Positions 40,587 to 49,965 of a DNA stretch of 64,000 bases are shown piece by piece. Below the pieces are notes generated by a model. That model had not been told where the DNA came from. It did not search any database and saw only the letters and a program-made list of their open reading frames with translations. Position 1 is the first letter of the stretch, and each line of letters opens with the position of its first letter. The DNA is from a virus. Location: IMG/VR virus record IMGVR_UViG_3300033149_002311, positions 25,265-89,264 of that record; one strand, given 5' to 3'. The position numbers and the translations under genes are program-made.

Positions 40587-41225
40587 TTAATTAAACATAT
40601 AAATATAATCGCTTTTAATGCGATCGACTTTTTCTGCACCAAGCTCTTTTAAAAAATTTAATGGTGCATACATATCATTATTAAATCTTTCCGCCATCCC
40701 TTTCTTTATTTCAACAAAAACTACGGGCTTGTGTCTACATATCGTTTCCTTTGCCCCCTTTAATGCTAAATATTCAGCGCCTTCTAGATCTAATTTCAAT
40801 AATCCCAGTGATGGTAAATCTAAATTATCAATGCTATCCATTGGGATTTCACCATTAGGGTCTTGTTTAACAAATCTAGACCCTGTATTACCCGGTCTAG
40901 TTATATCATCCATTGAAGTTACAAGTCCCTGACGATCACCCAGCGCTTCATTAAATTGTTCTATATTTAGAAATTCTTTTGTATTCCTACATAAACATTC
41001 AAACGTGTCGGGTGCTGGTTCAAATGATAAGACATACTTAAATTGTTTAGCCATCTCAATCGACCATGTTCCCACGTGGGAACCACCATCGATAGCATAT
41101 CCCCATGATGTCACATAAGATAAAGCTATATTAAGACGATCTATCTGAAAACCATTCTCCTTTTCAAATATTTTACCAAAATATTGATCGCTATCGGGCA
41201 ACCATAAACCGCCATGCTGTTTCAT
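40587..41225 (-). CDS. FkbM-family methyltransferase
   Basis: 212 aa from ATG 41225 (AGAGGAAAGT upstream). Motifs AIDGGSHVGTWSIEMA, SFEPAPDTF and LLKLDLEGAEYLALKGA define the FkbM family, which usually O-methylates sugars. It overlaps (ATGA) a glycosyltransferase-like gene and lies between tail genes, so it probably finishes a glycan made by the neighbouring enzymes. Confidence 0.85.
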   Translation of the reverse strand: MKQHGGLWLPDSDQYFGKIFEKENGFQIDRLNIALSYVTSWGYAIDGGSHVGTWSIEMAKQFKYVLSFEPAPDTFECLCRNTKEFLNIEQFNEALGDRQGLVTSMDDITRPGNTGSRFVKQDPNGEIPMDSIDNLDLPSLGLLKLDLEGAEYLALKGAKETICRHKPVVFVEIKKGMAERFNNDMYAPLNFLKELGAEKVDRIKSDYIYMFN

Positions 41226-42022
41226 ACTTTCCTCTGCCAATATTTATGCTCATGCATCGTTGTTAAATCTATATCATTGGATCTACCAGACTTCTTCCTA
41301 TCGCCTTTTAAATGATCCATAACACTACCTAAGATGCTATTAATAAATATATGACCGCGATTTGGTGATGGTATACCATAACCCGGAATATTTTTAGAAA
41401 TTCTAATTTTATCAAATACATATGAATCATGCCACTCGGCAAAATCTATAACCTTACCATTTTTATATACATCAGCAAACTCGGAAATAAAGGGGTGGCA
41501 GGCTGGGTGATTTAAATTATACCCAACAAAACCACATTCGCTATATGATCCGGGGCGATTTAAAAAGCTGAGAGCGACATTATTCGGCAGAAGGCTGTCT
41601 AAAAAATCAATAGAAATTTTAGCAAAAGTTAATACATCAGCGTCTACCCAGAACATCTTCCCGGTTTTATTAACTGATGCTGCATCCTCGATAGCAAATA
41701 CTTTTCGAGCAAACTTTATCATATCAAATCTGTAGTTATATCCTTCCATTATACATTTCTTTTTCCATGGTAGGGGCTGATTAACCAAGGCCCCATTAAA
41801 TAATGGGTTATCTGAATATTCCCCCAAAAAAGTATAGCAGTTCTTGACATATTTTATCAAGTTTACATTATGATGTCGTAACACAATGGGGTCATCAGAC
41901 CCCTCGTGGTATATCATGAGGGATACTTCGGGGGGCCAAAATTGTTTAAAAGTCTCTATGAATCTACGGCCATACTCATGAAACCCCTTTTTACTAAAGC
42001 TTGTTACGACTGTATAATTCAT
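41222..42022 (-). CDS. DxD glycosyltransferase-like protein
   Basis: 266 aa. A GT-A-like order with TVVTSFSKKGFHEYG at the start and a metal-binding type MFWVDADVLTF near residue 128. Likely transfers a sugar from a nucleotide donor. Overlaps both neighbours by ATGA, within a cluster of modification genes. Confidence 0.65.
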   Translation of the reverse strand: MNYTVVTSFSKKGFHEYGRRFIETFKQFWPPEVSLMIYHEGSDDPIVLRHHNVNLIKYVKNCYTFLGEYSDNPLFNGALVNQPLPWKKKCIMEGYNYRFDMIKFARKVFAIEDAASVNKTGKMFWVDADVLTFAKISIDFLDSLLPNNVALSFLNRPGSYSECGFVGYNLNHPACHPFISEFADVYKNGKVIDFAEWHDSYVFDKIRISKNIPGYGIPSPNRGHIFINSILGSVMDHLKGDRKKSGRSNDIDLTTMHEHKYWQRKV

Positions 42023-42885
42023 GACAATTGTTCCTTAAGATATTGCATGGCCTCCCCATTTTTTAACTCTTCTAAAGTCCATTGACAATATGCTAAATCA
42101 TATGCCCATTGTAACCGTTCAGACTCAGAGGGAAAAAACAATTCTTTTTTAAGATTTATTAATTCAGCATTAGCTACTGGATTAGCAATACACTCCCCCA
42201 AACTAATGGCAGGGATACCGAAAAATATCGCATCTAATGAAGCATTACTACCGTGGGTAACAAGGCAATGAACACGATCTAATTCAGCATATATTTTTTT
42301 ATTTGGGCCAGAAAATATTGTCCCTTCAATCGGTGTGGCATTTTTAAACGAGGGTTTGGGCCGATATATAATCGGTTTTTTTGTACATTTGCGAATTCGA
42401 GCAATTATTTTAGCGGCAAATTTATTTGCATCACCCAATCGCCACCAATCACAATATTTTTGTGATTTACCGGCAAACAAAATATATTCACCCTCCGTAT
42501 ATCGTGGGCGCATACTGATACCAAGAGCATCCCAGCGATCAGATGGTCTTGATTTTTTCTGAAAATATGCCATTGGTTGAAAAGCATCTACTGAAAATCT
42601 CCATAATTGTGGCATTGTTTTATGTGCACCTTGTTCTTTACAACGTACATAACCTTTGTCCACATATATGATATGCTTTCCGCAAGCTAAATGATCATTC
42701 ATACAACGTTTACTTTTTCCTTTAACCGAAATTATCATAGCAATATCTGTATCATCCGTGGGGTCTTCATAATCTGCCATACGTCGTATTTCACAATCAA
42801 AACCGTGTATAACTGCACCACTGAGCATGTCATCTGCGATATTTCTTTCATGCGGTTTATCAGAACGGTAAATAACAATTTTCAT
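42019..42885 (-). CDS. Glycosyltransferase-like protein, copy A of three
   Basis: 288 aa. It shares with the next two genes KKPIIYRPKPSF, LVTHGSNASLDAIFFGIPA and LAYCQWTLEELKNG. This resembles the C-terminal domain of GT-B or capsule-type sugar transferases, where a donor phosphate is bound at the T-x-x-S-N loop. Donor and acceptor unknown. Confidence 0.65.
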   Translation of the reverse strand: MKIVIYRSDKPHERNIADDMLSGAVIHGFDCEIRRMADYEDPTDDTDIAMIISVKGKSKRCMNDHLACGKHIIYVDKGYVRCKEQGAHKTMPQLWRFSVDAFQPMAYFQKKSRPSDRWDALGISMRPRYTEGEYILFAGKSQKYCDWWRLGDANKFAAKIIARIRKCTKKPIIYRPKPSFKNATPIEGTIFSGPNKKIYAELDRVHCLVTHGSNASLDAIFFGIPAISLGECIANPVANAELINLKKELFFPSESERLQWAYDLAYCQWTLEELKNGEAMQYLKEQLS

Positions 42886-42886
42886 T

Positions 42887-43738
42887 TTAAAATACCTCCT
42901 TAATTAAATAATCCCACGCCAATCCAGAACGAATTTCAGGCATACTCCATTGCGTGTATGCCACATCATTAAATAATTGTTGGCGTATTTCACTTGATGG
43001 ATATAATGGATGTTCAATATCCTTTAAACCCATCTTAGATAAAGGTTTTGCTAAACCTTCTAATGTGAAAGAAGGGATTCCTTTAACCAAAGCATCGATC
43101 CCAACGTTACTATGGTGTGTTACCACCGCCCATGCACTATCGAGTACCTCTTCTAATTCCTGTTCGGGGGGTGAATATGTTGTCCCATCAATTGGACCAG
43201 CCCCCGGCCAAGAAGGTTTTGGACGATAAATAATTTGTCGAGATGTATATCCTTTTAAAGTTGCGATAGCATTTTGTTCCCATTCTTCGGGGGCAAGGCC
43301 GAATACCCATGCTGCCTTTTCAGATTGCCCACATAATAAAATATGGCCTTCTTCATTTTTCTTCATCGGACAGGGGGTGATATTAAATCGTTGCACACGA
43401 TCGGTTCCATGTTTTATGTTTTGGAAATAATCACTGGCATGAAGAGAATCTACAGCTATTCGGTGGTATCCTTCTAATTGACCTCCTTCCGTTCTTCCCC
43501 AATAACCGAGATCAATGAAAACTGCATGCGCATCTTTACACTTAGAATATGTGCGTTGAATTTTTCTTAATTTATCTTTAAGTCCATAAAATATGGCAAT
43601 ATCAGCTTCTATCCCACCGCCCCACCCATTTACAGATTTTACACGATGACTGATACCGCGATTAATAAGTCCTGCCCGCCATGCTGTACATACCTCATGT
43701 GATCTTTTCCCATCACCTTGATAAATTATCGCATGCAT
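42887..43738 (-). CDS. Glycosyltransferase-like protein, copy B of three
   Basis: 283 aa from ATG 43738 (GGGGGGTTATTGAA upstream). It begins MHAIIYQGDGKRSHEV and has RQIIYRPKPSW, VVTHHSNVGIDALVKGIPSF and VAYTQWSMPEIRSG, the same motifs as its neighbours. Divergence from copies A and C is substantial, so the triplication is not recent. Confidence 0.65.
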   Translation of the reverse strand: MHAIIYQGDGKRSHEVCTAWRAGLINRGISHRVKSVNGWGGGIEADIAIFYGLKDKLRKIQRTYSKCKDAHAVFIDLGYWGRTEGGQLEGYHRIAVDSLHASDYFQNIKHGTDRVQRFNITPCPMKKNEEGHILLCGQSEKAAWVFGLAPEEWEQNAIATLKGYTSRQIIYRPKPSWPGAGPIDGTTYSPPEQELEEVLDSAWAVVTHHSNVGIDALVKGIPSFTLEGLAKPLSKMGLKDIEHPLYPSSEIRQQLFNDVAYTQWSMPEIRSGLAWDYLIKEVF

Positions 43739-43739
43739 T

Positions 43740-44555
43740 TCAATAACCCCCCTTTTGTAATAATTTAAATGGCAACCCCTGTTTAATTTCTTCCTTGGAC
43801 CATTGTAAATAAGCGAGGTTGTAAAAAAATTGTTCGCGTGGTAATTTTTTAGGATCTTCAATATTCAACAAACTTCCCGCGCTTAATTTTTTTGCTATAC
43901 AATTCGGGGCATCTATGAATACAGGAATACCTTTAAGTAATGCTTTATTGGTAATTGAAGGACTGTTCCAAGTTACAATAGCATGTGCATTATCGAGTTG
44001 TTCCATAAGAGGCGTGGTATTGTCAACATTAACATTAGCATAAGAATTTTGCGGAAATTTAGATTTTATTGGTTTAGGCCGATATATGATTGGTCTATCT
44101 GTTATTTTTCTTAGTCGTGTAATTATGTCATCTGGCCAATCACGCGACATAGAATAACGAGTATCTTGATGGCCAAATTGGCCTATAACTAATATTGCTT
44201 CGCCATTCTCTTTCCATGGTTCAATTGCTAAATTAAAATTATCCCAACGATCAGAGGAATGATCAATAACCATCCCCAAACCATTGCCATTATAACCATT
44301 GACATCCACAGCATAATATCGTTGACCATTAATATGGGGGATATAACCATTTTCCATTACAATCCATAATTTATCTTGACTTTTATGGAATTCTCCAGCA
44401 TGATGGTGAGATGAATTACTCCATGGTAGCCATGTAACAAGAACATCTGCGTCAATATACTGAGAAACAAACTCACATCCTGCGTTGCGAAGCCCTTGTT
44501 GAACTTCCCCCCAAGGGTATCCATCGCGATGTTTTATTAAATTACACGCTTTCAT
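43740..44555 (-). CDS. Glycosyltransferase-like protein, copy C of three
   Basis: 271 aa with RPIIYRPKPIK, IVTWNSPSITNKALLKGIPVF and LAYLQWSKEEIKQG. In this copy the T-H-x-S-N loop of A and B reads T-W-N-S-P, which may reflect a different specificity. ATGA overlap with the DUF115-like gene upstream. Confidence 0.65.
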   Translation of the reverse strand: MKACNLIKHRDGYPWGEVQQGLRNAGCEFVSQYIDADVLVTWLPWSNSSHHHAGEFHKSQDKLWIVMENGYIPHINGQRYYAVDVNGYNGNGLGMVIDHSSDRWDNFNLAIEPWKENGEAILVIGQFGHQDTRYSMSRDWPDDIITRLRKITDRPIIYRPKPIKSKFPQNSYANVNVDNTTPLMEQLDNAHAIVTWNSPSITNKALLKGIPVFIDAPNCIAKKLSAGSLLNIEDPKKLPREQFFYNLAYLQWSKEEIKQGLPFKLLQKGGY

Positions 44556-45139
44556 ATTAAATGAGCCCCACCTAAAGGTGTTTTATAAAATTCTTTTAAT
44601 TCTGAATCTTCACACGCATTTAATACCACAATTCCCATACTATCCAGTTTTTCCGCCATCGATTTAAAACACGGTAGCATATTTTTATATTGTTTGGGTC
44701 TACTAGCTACTGGATATCCATCATGCCAATGAGACTCTTTTCCATTGAATTTCATATCGAATCCGAGTAAAACTATTATTCTAGCCCCGAGATGAACCGC
44801 TAAATTCATAGCTGCATAACCAGAATTATTACCATGTTTTAATTGCATATGACCTAAATCAATTCCTTTACACCCAGTTAATTTATAATTTTGTATATCA
44901 GGGTGGTCAACATTTTTATCACCAGTTATTTTAACACCACTGTGTGCTATTAAACCATTTTTATGCCAATTAAAAAATCTCTTGTCTGTGAAATATACTA
45001 CTTCAGCCCGTGGTATAACTTCATATGATCTATTAACGGCGATTATTCTTTTATTCTTTAAAAGGTCCCAATCATAACCTTTTAAAGACGGGCCACCACC
45101 AGCTATATAAATTACCCTTTCATCGTTGCGAAGTTCCAT
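44552..45139 (-). CDS. DUF115-like glycan synthesis protein
   Basis: 195 aa. YIAGGGPSLKGYDWDLLKNK, AVNRSYEVIP and NSGYAAMNLAVHLGARIIVL match the DUF115/MptE-like fold, related to sialyltransferase-like and flagellin glycosylation proteins. The same fold forms the C-terminal half of the protein at 50966-52450. It starts 28 bases inside the upstream tail gene after GGAG. Confidence 0.7.
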   Translation of the reverse strand: MELRNDERVIYIAGGGPSLKGYDWDLLKNKRIIAVNRSYEVIPRAEVVYFTDKRFFNWHKNGLIAHSGVKITGDKNVDHPDIQNYKLTGCKGIDLGHMQLKHGNNSGYAAMNLAVHLGARIIVLLGFDMKFNGKESHWHDGYPVASRPKQYKNMLPCFKSMAEKLDSMGIVVLNACEDSELKEFYKTPLGGAHLI

Positions 45140-45495
45140 GATAACTCCGGTCTGTTGTCTTCTCGGTCATAACCCAATGGGATAGGGCCGGATTGTAAAG
45201 GGAAAACATATATATAGCCTGATATAGTAGAATCATTTAAACTATCGAACACCTCCTGTATTTTGATTCTAGCAGCCTCATAACCAAATTTACTGCCGCG
45301 GACCCTAACCTGAAAAGTTGGGTATTCATATTTAGTCCCAGGGGTTTGATCAGGGGCGTCACCCCCAGTCTCAAATAATGCGATCACGTTATCGGGAGTG
45401 GGTGGCATATATGATTTAGCAAGTACCCAGTCGGTTACCCCACCAACTACGCCATCAGACGTTAATTCAGCACCAATATCATCTAATATGCTCAT
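45112..45495 (-). CDS. Tail terminator / minor capsid-like protein
   Basis: 127 aa. PDNVIALFETGGDAPDQTPG and YEYPTFQVRVRG followed by AARIKIQEVFDSLN match the small protein family often annotated as minor capsid protein, equivalent to tail terminators. Fits its place between the HK97 gp10-like gene and the tail genes. Confidence 0.8.
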   Translation of the reverse strand: MSILDDIGAELTSDGVVGGVTDWVLAKSYMPPTPDNVIALFETGGDAPDQTPGTKYEYPTFQVRVRGSKFGYEAARIKIQEVFDSLNDSTISGYIYVFPLQSGPIPLGYDREDNRPELSWNFATMKG

Positions 45496-45878
45496 CTTTT
45501 AAGACTCTTTGTGGCTATCTTAATATCCTTTGCAATTCGTTTGCTCATCCCAGATATAGCCTTTCTAGCTGGTATTTCTAAAAATTTAGCCATACCATTG
45601 GTGTGCCAAGCATCAATTATTTCATGGACAGCAGCCGCATAATTCACATTCCCACCACCAAATTTAATAGAGATAACATTACCAATCGGCCCGGTAACTT
45701 TACCGGAATCCCTTAATGCACCAGTGGCTACAGGGACCAATTCTTTGCTCTGTATTAAAATACCATTCGCCTCCTCTTTTAAAGATTTAGTAAGAGCCGC
45801 CTCAGCTATTTCACCATATCTTTTCATCTGGGATTGAATTTTATTAATCCCTTTAATATCCATAGATATGGTTGTCAT
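45492..45878 (-). CDS. HK97 gp10-like head-tail joining protein
   Basis: 128 aa. VPVATGALRDSGKV and NVNYAAAVHE plus the final AKFLEIPARK are typical of the HK97 gp10/neck family. It likely forms the head-tail interface. Overlaps both neighbours by ATGA. Confidence 0.85.
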   Translation of the reverse strand: MTTISMDIKGINKIQSQMKRYGEIAEAALTKSLKEEANGILIQSKELVPVATGALRDSGKVTGPIGNVISIKFGGGNVNYAAAVHEIIDAWHTNGMAKFLEIPARKAISGMSKRIAKDIKIATKSLKR

Positions 45879-46204
45879 ATTACCTCCTGACCGAAAAATA
45901 TTTTAACATGATGATCACCGCCCTCATCAGTAAATTTTTCAACATTAAATATCGGGGGCGCAGTACCATCAGGTAAAGTTACACTATCCTCAGGACCCAT
46001 AGATGGTATACCACCCACCCAACATTGAAGCCTAGATACAAGTTCAGAACCATCAGAACCACGGATTATCGTATCCTTATGAACAATTCTGGCAGAGTAG
46101 GGAGTAGGATCACCATAAGTAGGTACATTATATTCATCCCGACTAATTAATGGCCTGTGTACAACAGTAGCTGGCATCATATCTAGAAAATCGTTAATAG
46201 CCAT
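45875..46204 (-). CDS. Head closure/connector-like protein
   Basis: 109 aa from ATG 46204, just after the upstream stop. DEYNVPTYGDPTPYSARIVHK and QCWVGGIP resemble head-tail connector (gp16/SPP1 stopper type) proteins. The order terminator, gp10, connector supports this. Confidence 0.65.
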   Translation of the reverse strand: MAINDFLDMMPATVVHRPLISRDEYNVPTYGDPTPYSARIVHKDTIIRGSDGSELVSRLQCWVGGIPSMGPEDSVTLPDGTAPPIFNVEKFTDEGGDHHVKIFFGQEVI

Positions 46205-46206
46205 TT

Positions 46207-46569
46207 TTAAATACTCGGTACTGTAGTTAATGAATCCCGGATAAACCATTCAAAAAATTCAGAGCCATACCGGTTTGTACCATCCCCAACCCACATTATA
46301 CCCCGGTACATACCGACTGTCAATAGATCATTTTCATGCCACACATATTGGGTTATACCACTAGAAGGTGTTGGTACAGATGATACTCCTTGACCAAGAT
46401 TTCCAGGGTCAACGCCATCATCAATTCTAATTATCTCAAATTGAGCAGTGAACCCCGATAAATCTAAAATAGCCCCAGCATCATTTTTAAAACTTATTTG
46501 CAAAGCTTGCGGGATTTCACCTTTAAGATATGCGCCAATCATTTGTTGTGTAGTGTATATAGCAGCCAT
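46207..46569 (-). CDS. Hypothetical beta-rich structural protein
   Basis: 120 aa. LQISFKNDAGAILDLSGFTA and YRGIMWVGDGTNRY recall the N-terminal beta domain of BppU-type baseplate proteins. It lies in the neck gene cluster. Function inferred only from place. Confidence 0.55.
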   Translation of the reverse strand: MAAIYTTQQMIGAYLKGEIPQALQISFKNDAGAILDLSGFTAQFEIIRIDDGVDPGNLGQGVSSVPTPSSGITQYVWHENDLLTVGMYRGIMWVGDGTNRYGSEFFEWFIRDSLTTVPSI

Positions 46570-47693
46570 TATGATATTCCTGTATTTTTCGTACGATCTA
46601 ACCGCGTAGTTATAAACCCGGTGCCCGGTTCTGTAGACGTTAAACTTTTAGCTGGGTATGCTACTGTAACAGCTGAAACTACCGGCGCAGTGGTACTTAA
46701 TATTAAATCAACTACTGGTATAACTAAATTTATTGTAGTAGTTTCACCAATTATTGGAACAGATGTTGATAATAATAAATCAACTTGTGGGATTTCGATA
46801 TTAATATTAACCGGTACTGAAACAATAGGTGCAGTTGTTGAAATATTAAGGGCTGCAACTGGGATGATAACATCTATATTGATACCGATGCCAACTATCG
46901 GAGCAGATGTTGATAAAACTAAATCAACCGTTGGGGTCTCAATATCAATAACAGCGCTAACACCAACTGTCGGAGCGGATGTTGATAAAATCAAATCAAC
47001 TGCTGGGATATCAATACTAACGTGGGCCGTAGTAAATACAACTGGGGCCGCTGTTGATAACACTAAATCAACTGTGGGGGTCTCAATACCTGTACCCAAT
47101 AATACTACAGGTGCGGTAGTTGGTAATAATAAGTTAACTACCGGGACTTCAATATTTCTATTTTCAGTGGTTAGTGCTGCTGGTGCAACCGTTGATAAAA
47201 CTAAATTTGTAGCTGGTATTATAATATCAATACCAGCACTAATTTCCACCGATGGAGCAGTTGTTAAAAATGTTAAATCGGTAACAGGTACTTCAATGTC
47301 TACATGATCAGTAATGACTACCGTCGGGGCTGTTGTAGAAAGCGTCAAACTAGCAACAGGTACTTCAATGTCTACATGATCAGTAATGACTACCGTCGGG
47401 GCTGTTGTTAATAAGGAGAGGTTCACTACTGGTATATTAATACCTATCCCAACTGAAGGAGCAACAGTTGTTAAAGTAAGATTTACAGCAGGAACCTCAA
47501 AACTAATACCAACCGATGTCACATCTACGGTTGGTGCTGTTGTTGATAAAATTAAATTAGAACTTGGTACTTCTATAGATACACCAGCAGGTGATGCCTC
47601 ATTAAAATACCCACCCCCAGGAATTAGGTATTCATTACCATCATCAGCAACTTCATAGTAGCCGACACTAGGGATTAGGATTACATCGGCCAT
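46569..47693 (-). CDS. Thirteen-repeat beta protein
   Basis: 374 aa. After a ~45-residue head (ILIPSVGYYEVADDGNEYLI) the rest consists of 13 copies of a module ending L-x-LSTTAP-x-V, spaced 20-27 residues. Each copy reads as a beta hairpin with a turn at the AP. The same module occurs in the small tail proteins at 31397 and 31786. A long fibre or spiral is likely. Proline/threonine-rich repeats would also suit glycosylation. Confidence 0.7.
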   Translation of the reverse strand: MADVILIPSVGYYEVADDGNEYLIPGGGYFNEASPAGVSIEVPSSNLILSTTAPTVDVTSVGISFEVPAVNLTLTTVAPSVGIGINIPVVNLSLLTTAPTVVITDHVDIEVPVASLTLSTTAPTVVITDHVDIEVPVTDLTFLTTAPSVEISAGIDIIIPATNLVLSTVAPAALTTENRNIEVPVVNLLLPTTAPVVLLGTGIETPTVDLVLSTAAPVVFTTAHVSIDIPAVDLILSTSAPTVGVSAVIDIETPTVDLVLSTSAPIVGIGINIDVIIPVAALNISTTAPIVSVPVNINIEIPQVDLLLSTSVPIIGETTTINLVIPVVDLILSTTAPVVSAVTVAYPAKSLTSTEPGTGFITTRLDRTKNTGIS

Positions 47694-48974
47694 TTATGTC
47701 ACCACAAAGGCAGGGTCAGCCCACAATGTATAACTAGCTTTTGTTATATTGATCCAAACTTCGGCCACGGCATTATCACCCGTTTCGGAAGTTGTGACGG
47801 CCATTTCCTGCTCGTTATTGTCTGTAAGGTCTTCTGTCCATACTTCTGAACTGGTTATGATATCGGACGGTGAAAGTACGTCACCTAGTGAATTCTCTAC
47901 CCATCCCTTGTTAGTCGTATCATCTTGATATACCAAATCAATAAATACTTCATCATCTGTAAGATTAGCTGCAGAGTCATGTAATATTTGCACTGTTACT
48001 GTTTTAGCTGTTGACGCATCCAAACGAACCATGCCCAACTTAACTCTGAATGGCTCAATGAAAGAGGCATTTGCAGTGGTGATTATCTTTTTAGAAAATG
48101 AAGTTGTACCATCACTTGCATTTAAATAGGTAGTAGTGTCAACCTCTGCCTTCCCGGAATAAGACATAAGAATATCTTCAAGATTATTATCACCACTGCT
48201 GCACCCTGATAAGATTATTTCGTCCAATAAGCTAAGAGCAGCGCTCGACTCATTGGTGTATGTACCTAAATCAACATTACTAAGATATAGATGAGCATCT
48301 CCTGCTGCATTCTCCAAAAGATTAGTACAATCTGGTAATGATCCTCCGCGCATAGTTACTGTTTGAGAAGCCGATCCCGCGCGAAAAATGCTTGTTACTG
48401 TTCCTCCTGCTGTTATATTTGTCCCAATCAACTCCAAATGACACCTAATAGAGGTTGTTTGTGCTCTGAAAAAACTAGTAAGATTATTGATAGAATGAAT
48501 AGTACAATAATGAAGCTTCGTTAATTTGTCAGCAGCAGAAGCTAACCAACCAAACTGGGCACCACCACTTACCGTTCCGATATGAAGTAAGCATTTATAG
48601 AAATTAGAATCATTACCCCACATATCATCAGCAGCTTTAAACGTCATAGAATGACAAATCGCATTGGTAATCGATAAATCAGCGCCAGCCGTTGTGCATT
48701 CTTCTATCGCACCGAAACTTTCAACATCACAATTTGCATCGTCGGCGCCGACTATTCTGGCTAATGTGATTAATGCCTGACTTGTGCCGTAATCGTGGTC
48801 GTGAACATCTGAGCAAATAATAAAATCACCAGAGCCAGCTCCATCTGTTATTGCTAACGTAATAGTTGCATAAACGTTGCCAACACCTAACGATGAATAA
48901 GCACCTGTTTGTTTTGTGGTGCCACCGCCTGCAATGCGTGTGCCATAACTTGATTTAACGTAGAAATATGCCAT
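47694..48974 (-). CDS. Beta-helix-like structural protein
   Basis: 426 aa, rich in short strands with Gly, Thr, Ser and Asn, starting AYFYVKSSYGTRIAGGGTTK. The pattern TLAITDGAGSGDFIICSD, then repeated L-x-x-C-T-I turns resembles right-handed beta-helix virion proteins. Likely a fibre or head decoration. Confidence 0.55.
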   Translation of the reverse strand: MAYFYVKSSYGTRIAGGGTTKQTGAYSSLGVGNVYATITLAITDGAGSGDFIICSDVHDHDYGTSQALITLARIVGADDANCDVESFGAIEECTTAGADLSITNAICHSMTFKAADDMWGNDSNFYKCLLHIGTVSGGAQFGWLASAADKLTKLHYCTIHSINNLTSFFRAQTTSIRCHLELIGTNITAGGTVTSIFRAGSASQTVTMRGGSLPDCTNLLENAAGDAHLYLSNVDLGTYTNESSAALSLLDEIILSGCSSGDNNLEDILMSYSGKAEVDTTTYLNASDGTTSFSKKIITTANASFIEPFRVKLGMVRLDASTAKTVTVQILHDSAANLTDDEVFIDLVYQDDTTNKGWVENSLGDVLSPSDIITSSEVWTEDLTDNNEQEMAVTTSETGDNAVAEVWINITKASYTLWADPAFVVT

Positions 48975-49501
48975 TACAAGAATGCCCCATTAATTTCAGT
49001 CCACCGATGTATAACCTCCAAATCTCGATACCACTGATTGGAGATTGCATCAACATAGCGATCATTAACTAAACCATACTCCTGGCTTGTTATACCAAGA
49101 TACGTAGCCCGTTGATTATTATTGGCTCCTTCGGTCTGAACGCGATCATAAACAGGCTGACAACTTAATAACGAATCTGTGTCAAGCAACATTGATGCGC
49201 CTAAAAAACGTCGATCAAAATCTATCTGTGTTTGGTGATCTGGCACCTTATCGGGATTACCATTCATAATGGCTACATTTATTTGCTGCTGCACTTCTTC
49301 CCATGCCAAATCGTTTTCTAGTACAGAGATAATCCCTAAACGTTCTGCTGAATATTCAACTTCAGTCCAGGCACCATTAACTTTTCTAGCACCACGAATA
49401 TGCACCTTCCCTAAATGATCAGTAAATTCATGGCGTATACTTCGCAAGCCACTTACTTGCGTGTCGCTATCTGCGATTGTTTGATTTGAAACTATGCTCA
49501 T
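48974..49501 (-). CDS. Hypothetical virion-associated protein
   Basis: 175 aa from ATG 49501 (ATGA overlap with the sigma factor gene). HEFTDHLGKVHIRGARKVNG, then a helical C-terminus (RYVDAISNQWYRDLEVIHRW). Encoded directly upstream of the beta-helix-like protein. No family was recognised. Confidence 0.55.
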   Translation of the reverse strand: MSIVSNQTIADSDTQVSGLRSIRHEFTDHLGKVHIRGARKVNGAWTEVEYSAERLGIISVLENDLAWEEVQQQINVAIMNGNPDKVPDHQTQIDFDRRFLGASMLLDTDSLLSCQPVYDRVQTEGANNNQRATYLGITSQEYGLVNDRYVDAISNQWYRDLEVIHRWTEINGAFL

Positions 49502-49965
49502 CTGCACGCCCCCATTACCCGTCTACAAATCCTGTTAAGTCTGGATTTTATTGTTCCTAGCGCGACCCCGTATTTCTTCGCGAGTTCAGGCCCACTATAT
49601 CTAAGCACATATGACTGGAACAAAAGCCTGCGATGTTTGTGTGTGATATTTTCCGTAAGCATAAAAAACCAGATTAGATTGAATTGTTGCTCCTTCTCAA
49701 ACGGTTCGTCAGTAATCCCCACAACTTCCATTCTTGACTGTAGTTTTCTAGTTCTATCTATCTCTGCATTCTTTAATGTAACCCGGATGTAGGCACTAAC
49801 ATTTTTCGGCTGTTTATCTTCCCTCGAAACGTCCCACAAAGCGATCAACGCTTCCTGCTCTGCCTCTCGATCCGTGTAGCCCCAACTTCTTAGTACCTGT
49901 ATACCGATTGCCCGGATATTGGGTGTTGCTTTCAGAAGCTGGTTAAATGTCAGATTTGTACACAA
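49498..49965 (-). CDS. ECF-like RNA polymerase sigma factor
   Basis: 155 aa. Region 2-like GYTDREAEQEALIALWDVSR and AYIRVTLKNAEIDRTRK are followed by a region 4 helix-turn-helix, SGPELAKKYGVALGTIKSRL. This is the minimal two-domain layout of extracytoplasmic-type sigma factors. It may redirect host RNA polymerase to phage late promoters. Being inside the late operon suggests positive feedback. The promoters I recognise elsewhere are of host sigma70 type. Confidence 0.75.
   Translation of the reverse strand: MCTNLTFNQLLKATPNIRAIGIQVLRSWGYTDREAEQEALIALWDVSREDKQPKNVSAYIRVTLKNAEIDRTRKLQSRMEVVGITDEPFEKEQQFNLIWFFMLTENITHKHRRLLFQSYVLRYSGPELAKKYGVALGTIKSRLNRICRRVMGACR

Noticed and set aside
46498-47307. 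Plus-strand frame with TTGAVV-type repeats
   Set aside because: It is the complement of the 13-repeat protein, and its repeats merely mirror those of the real gene.
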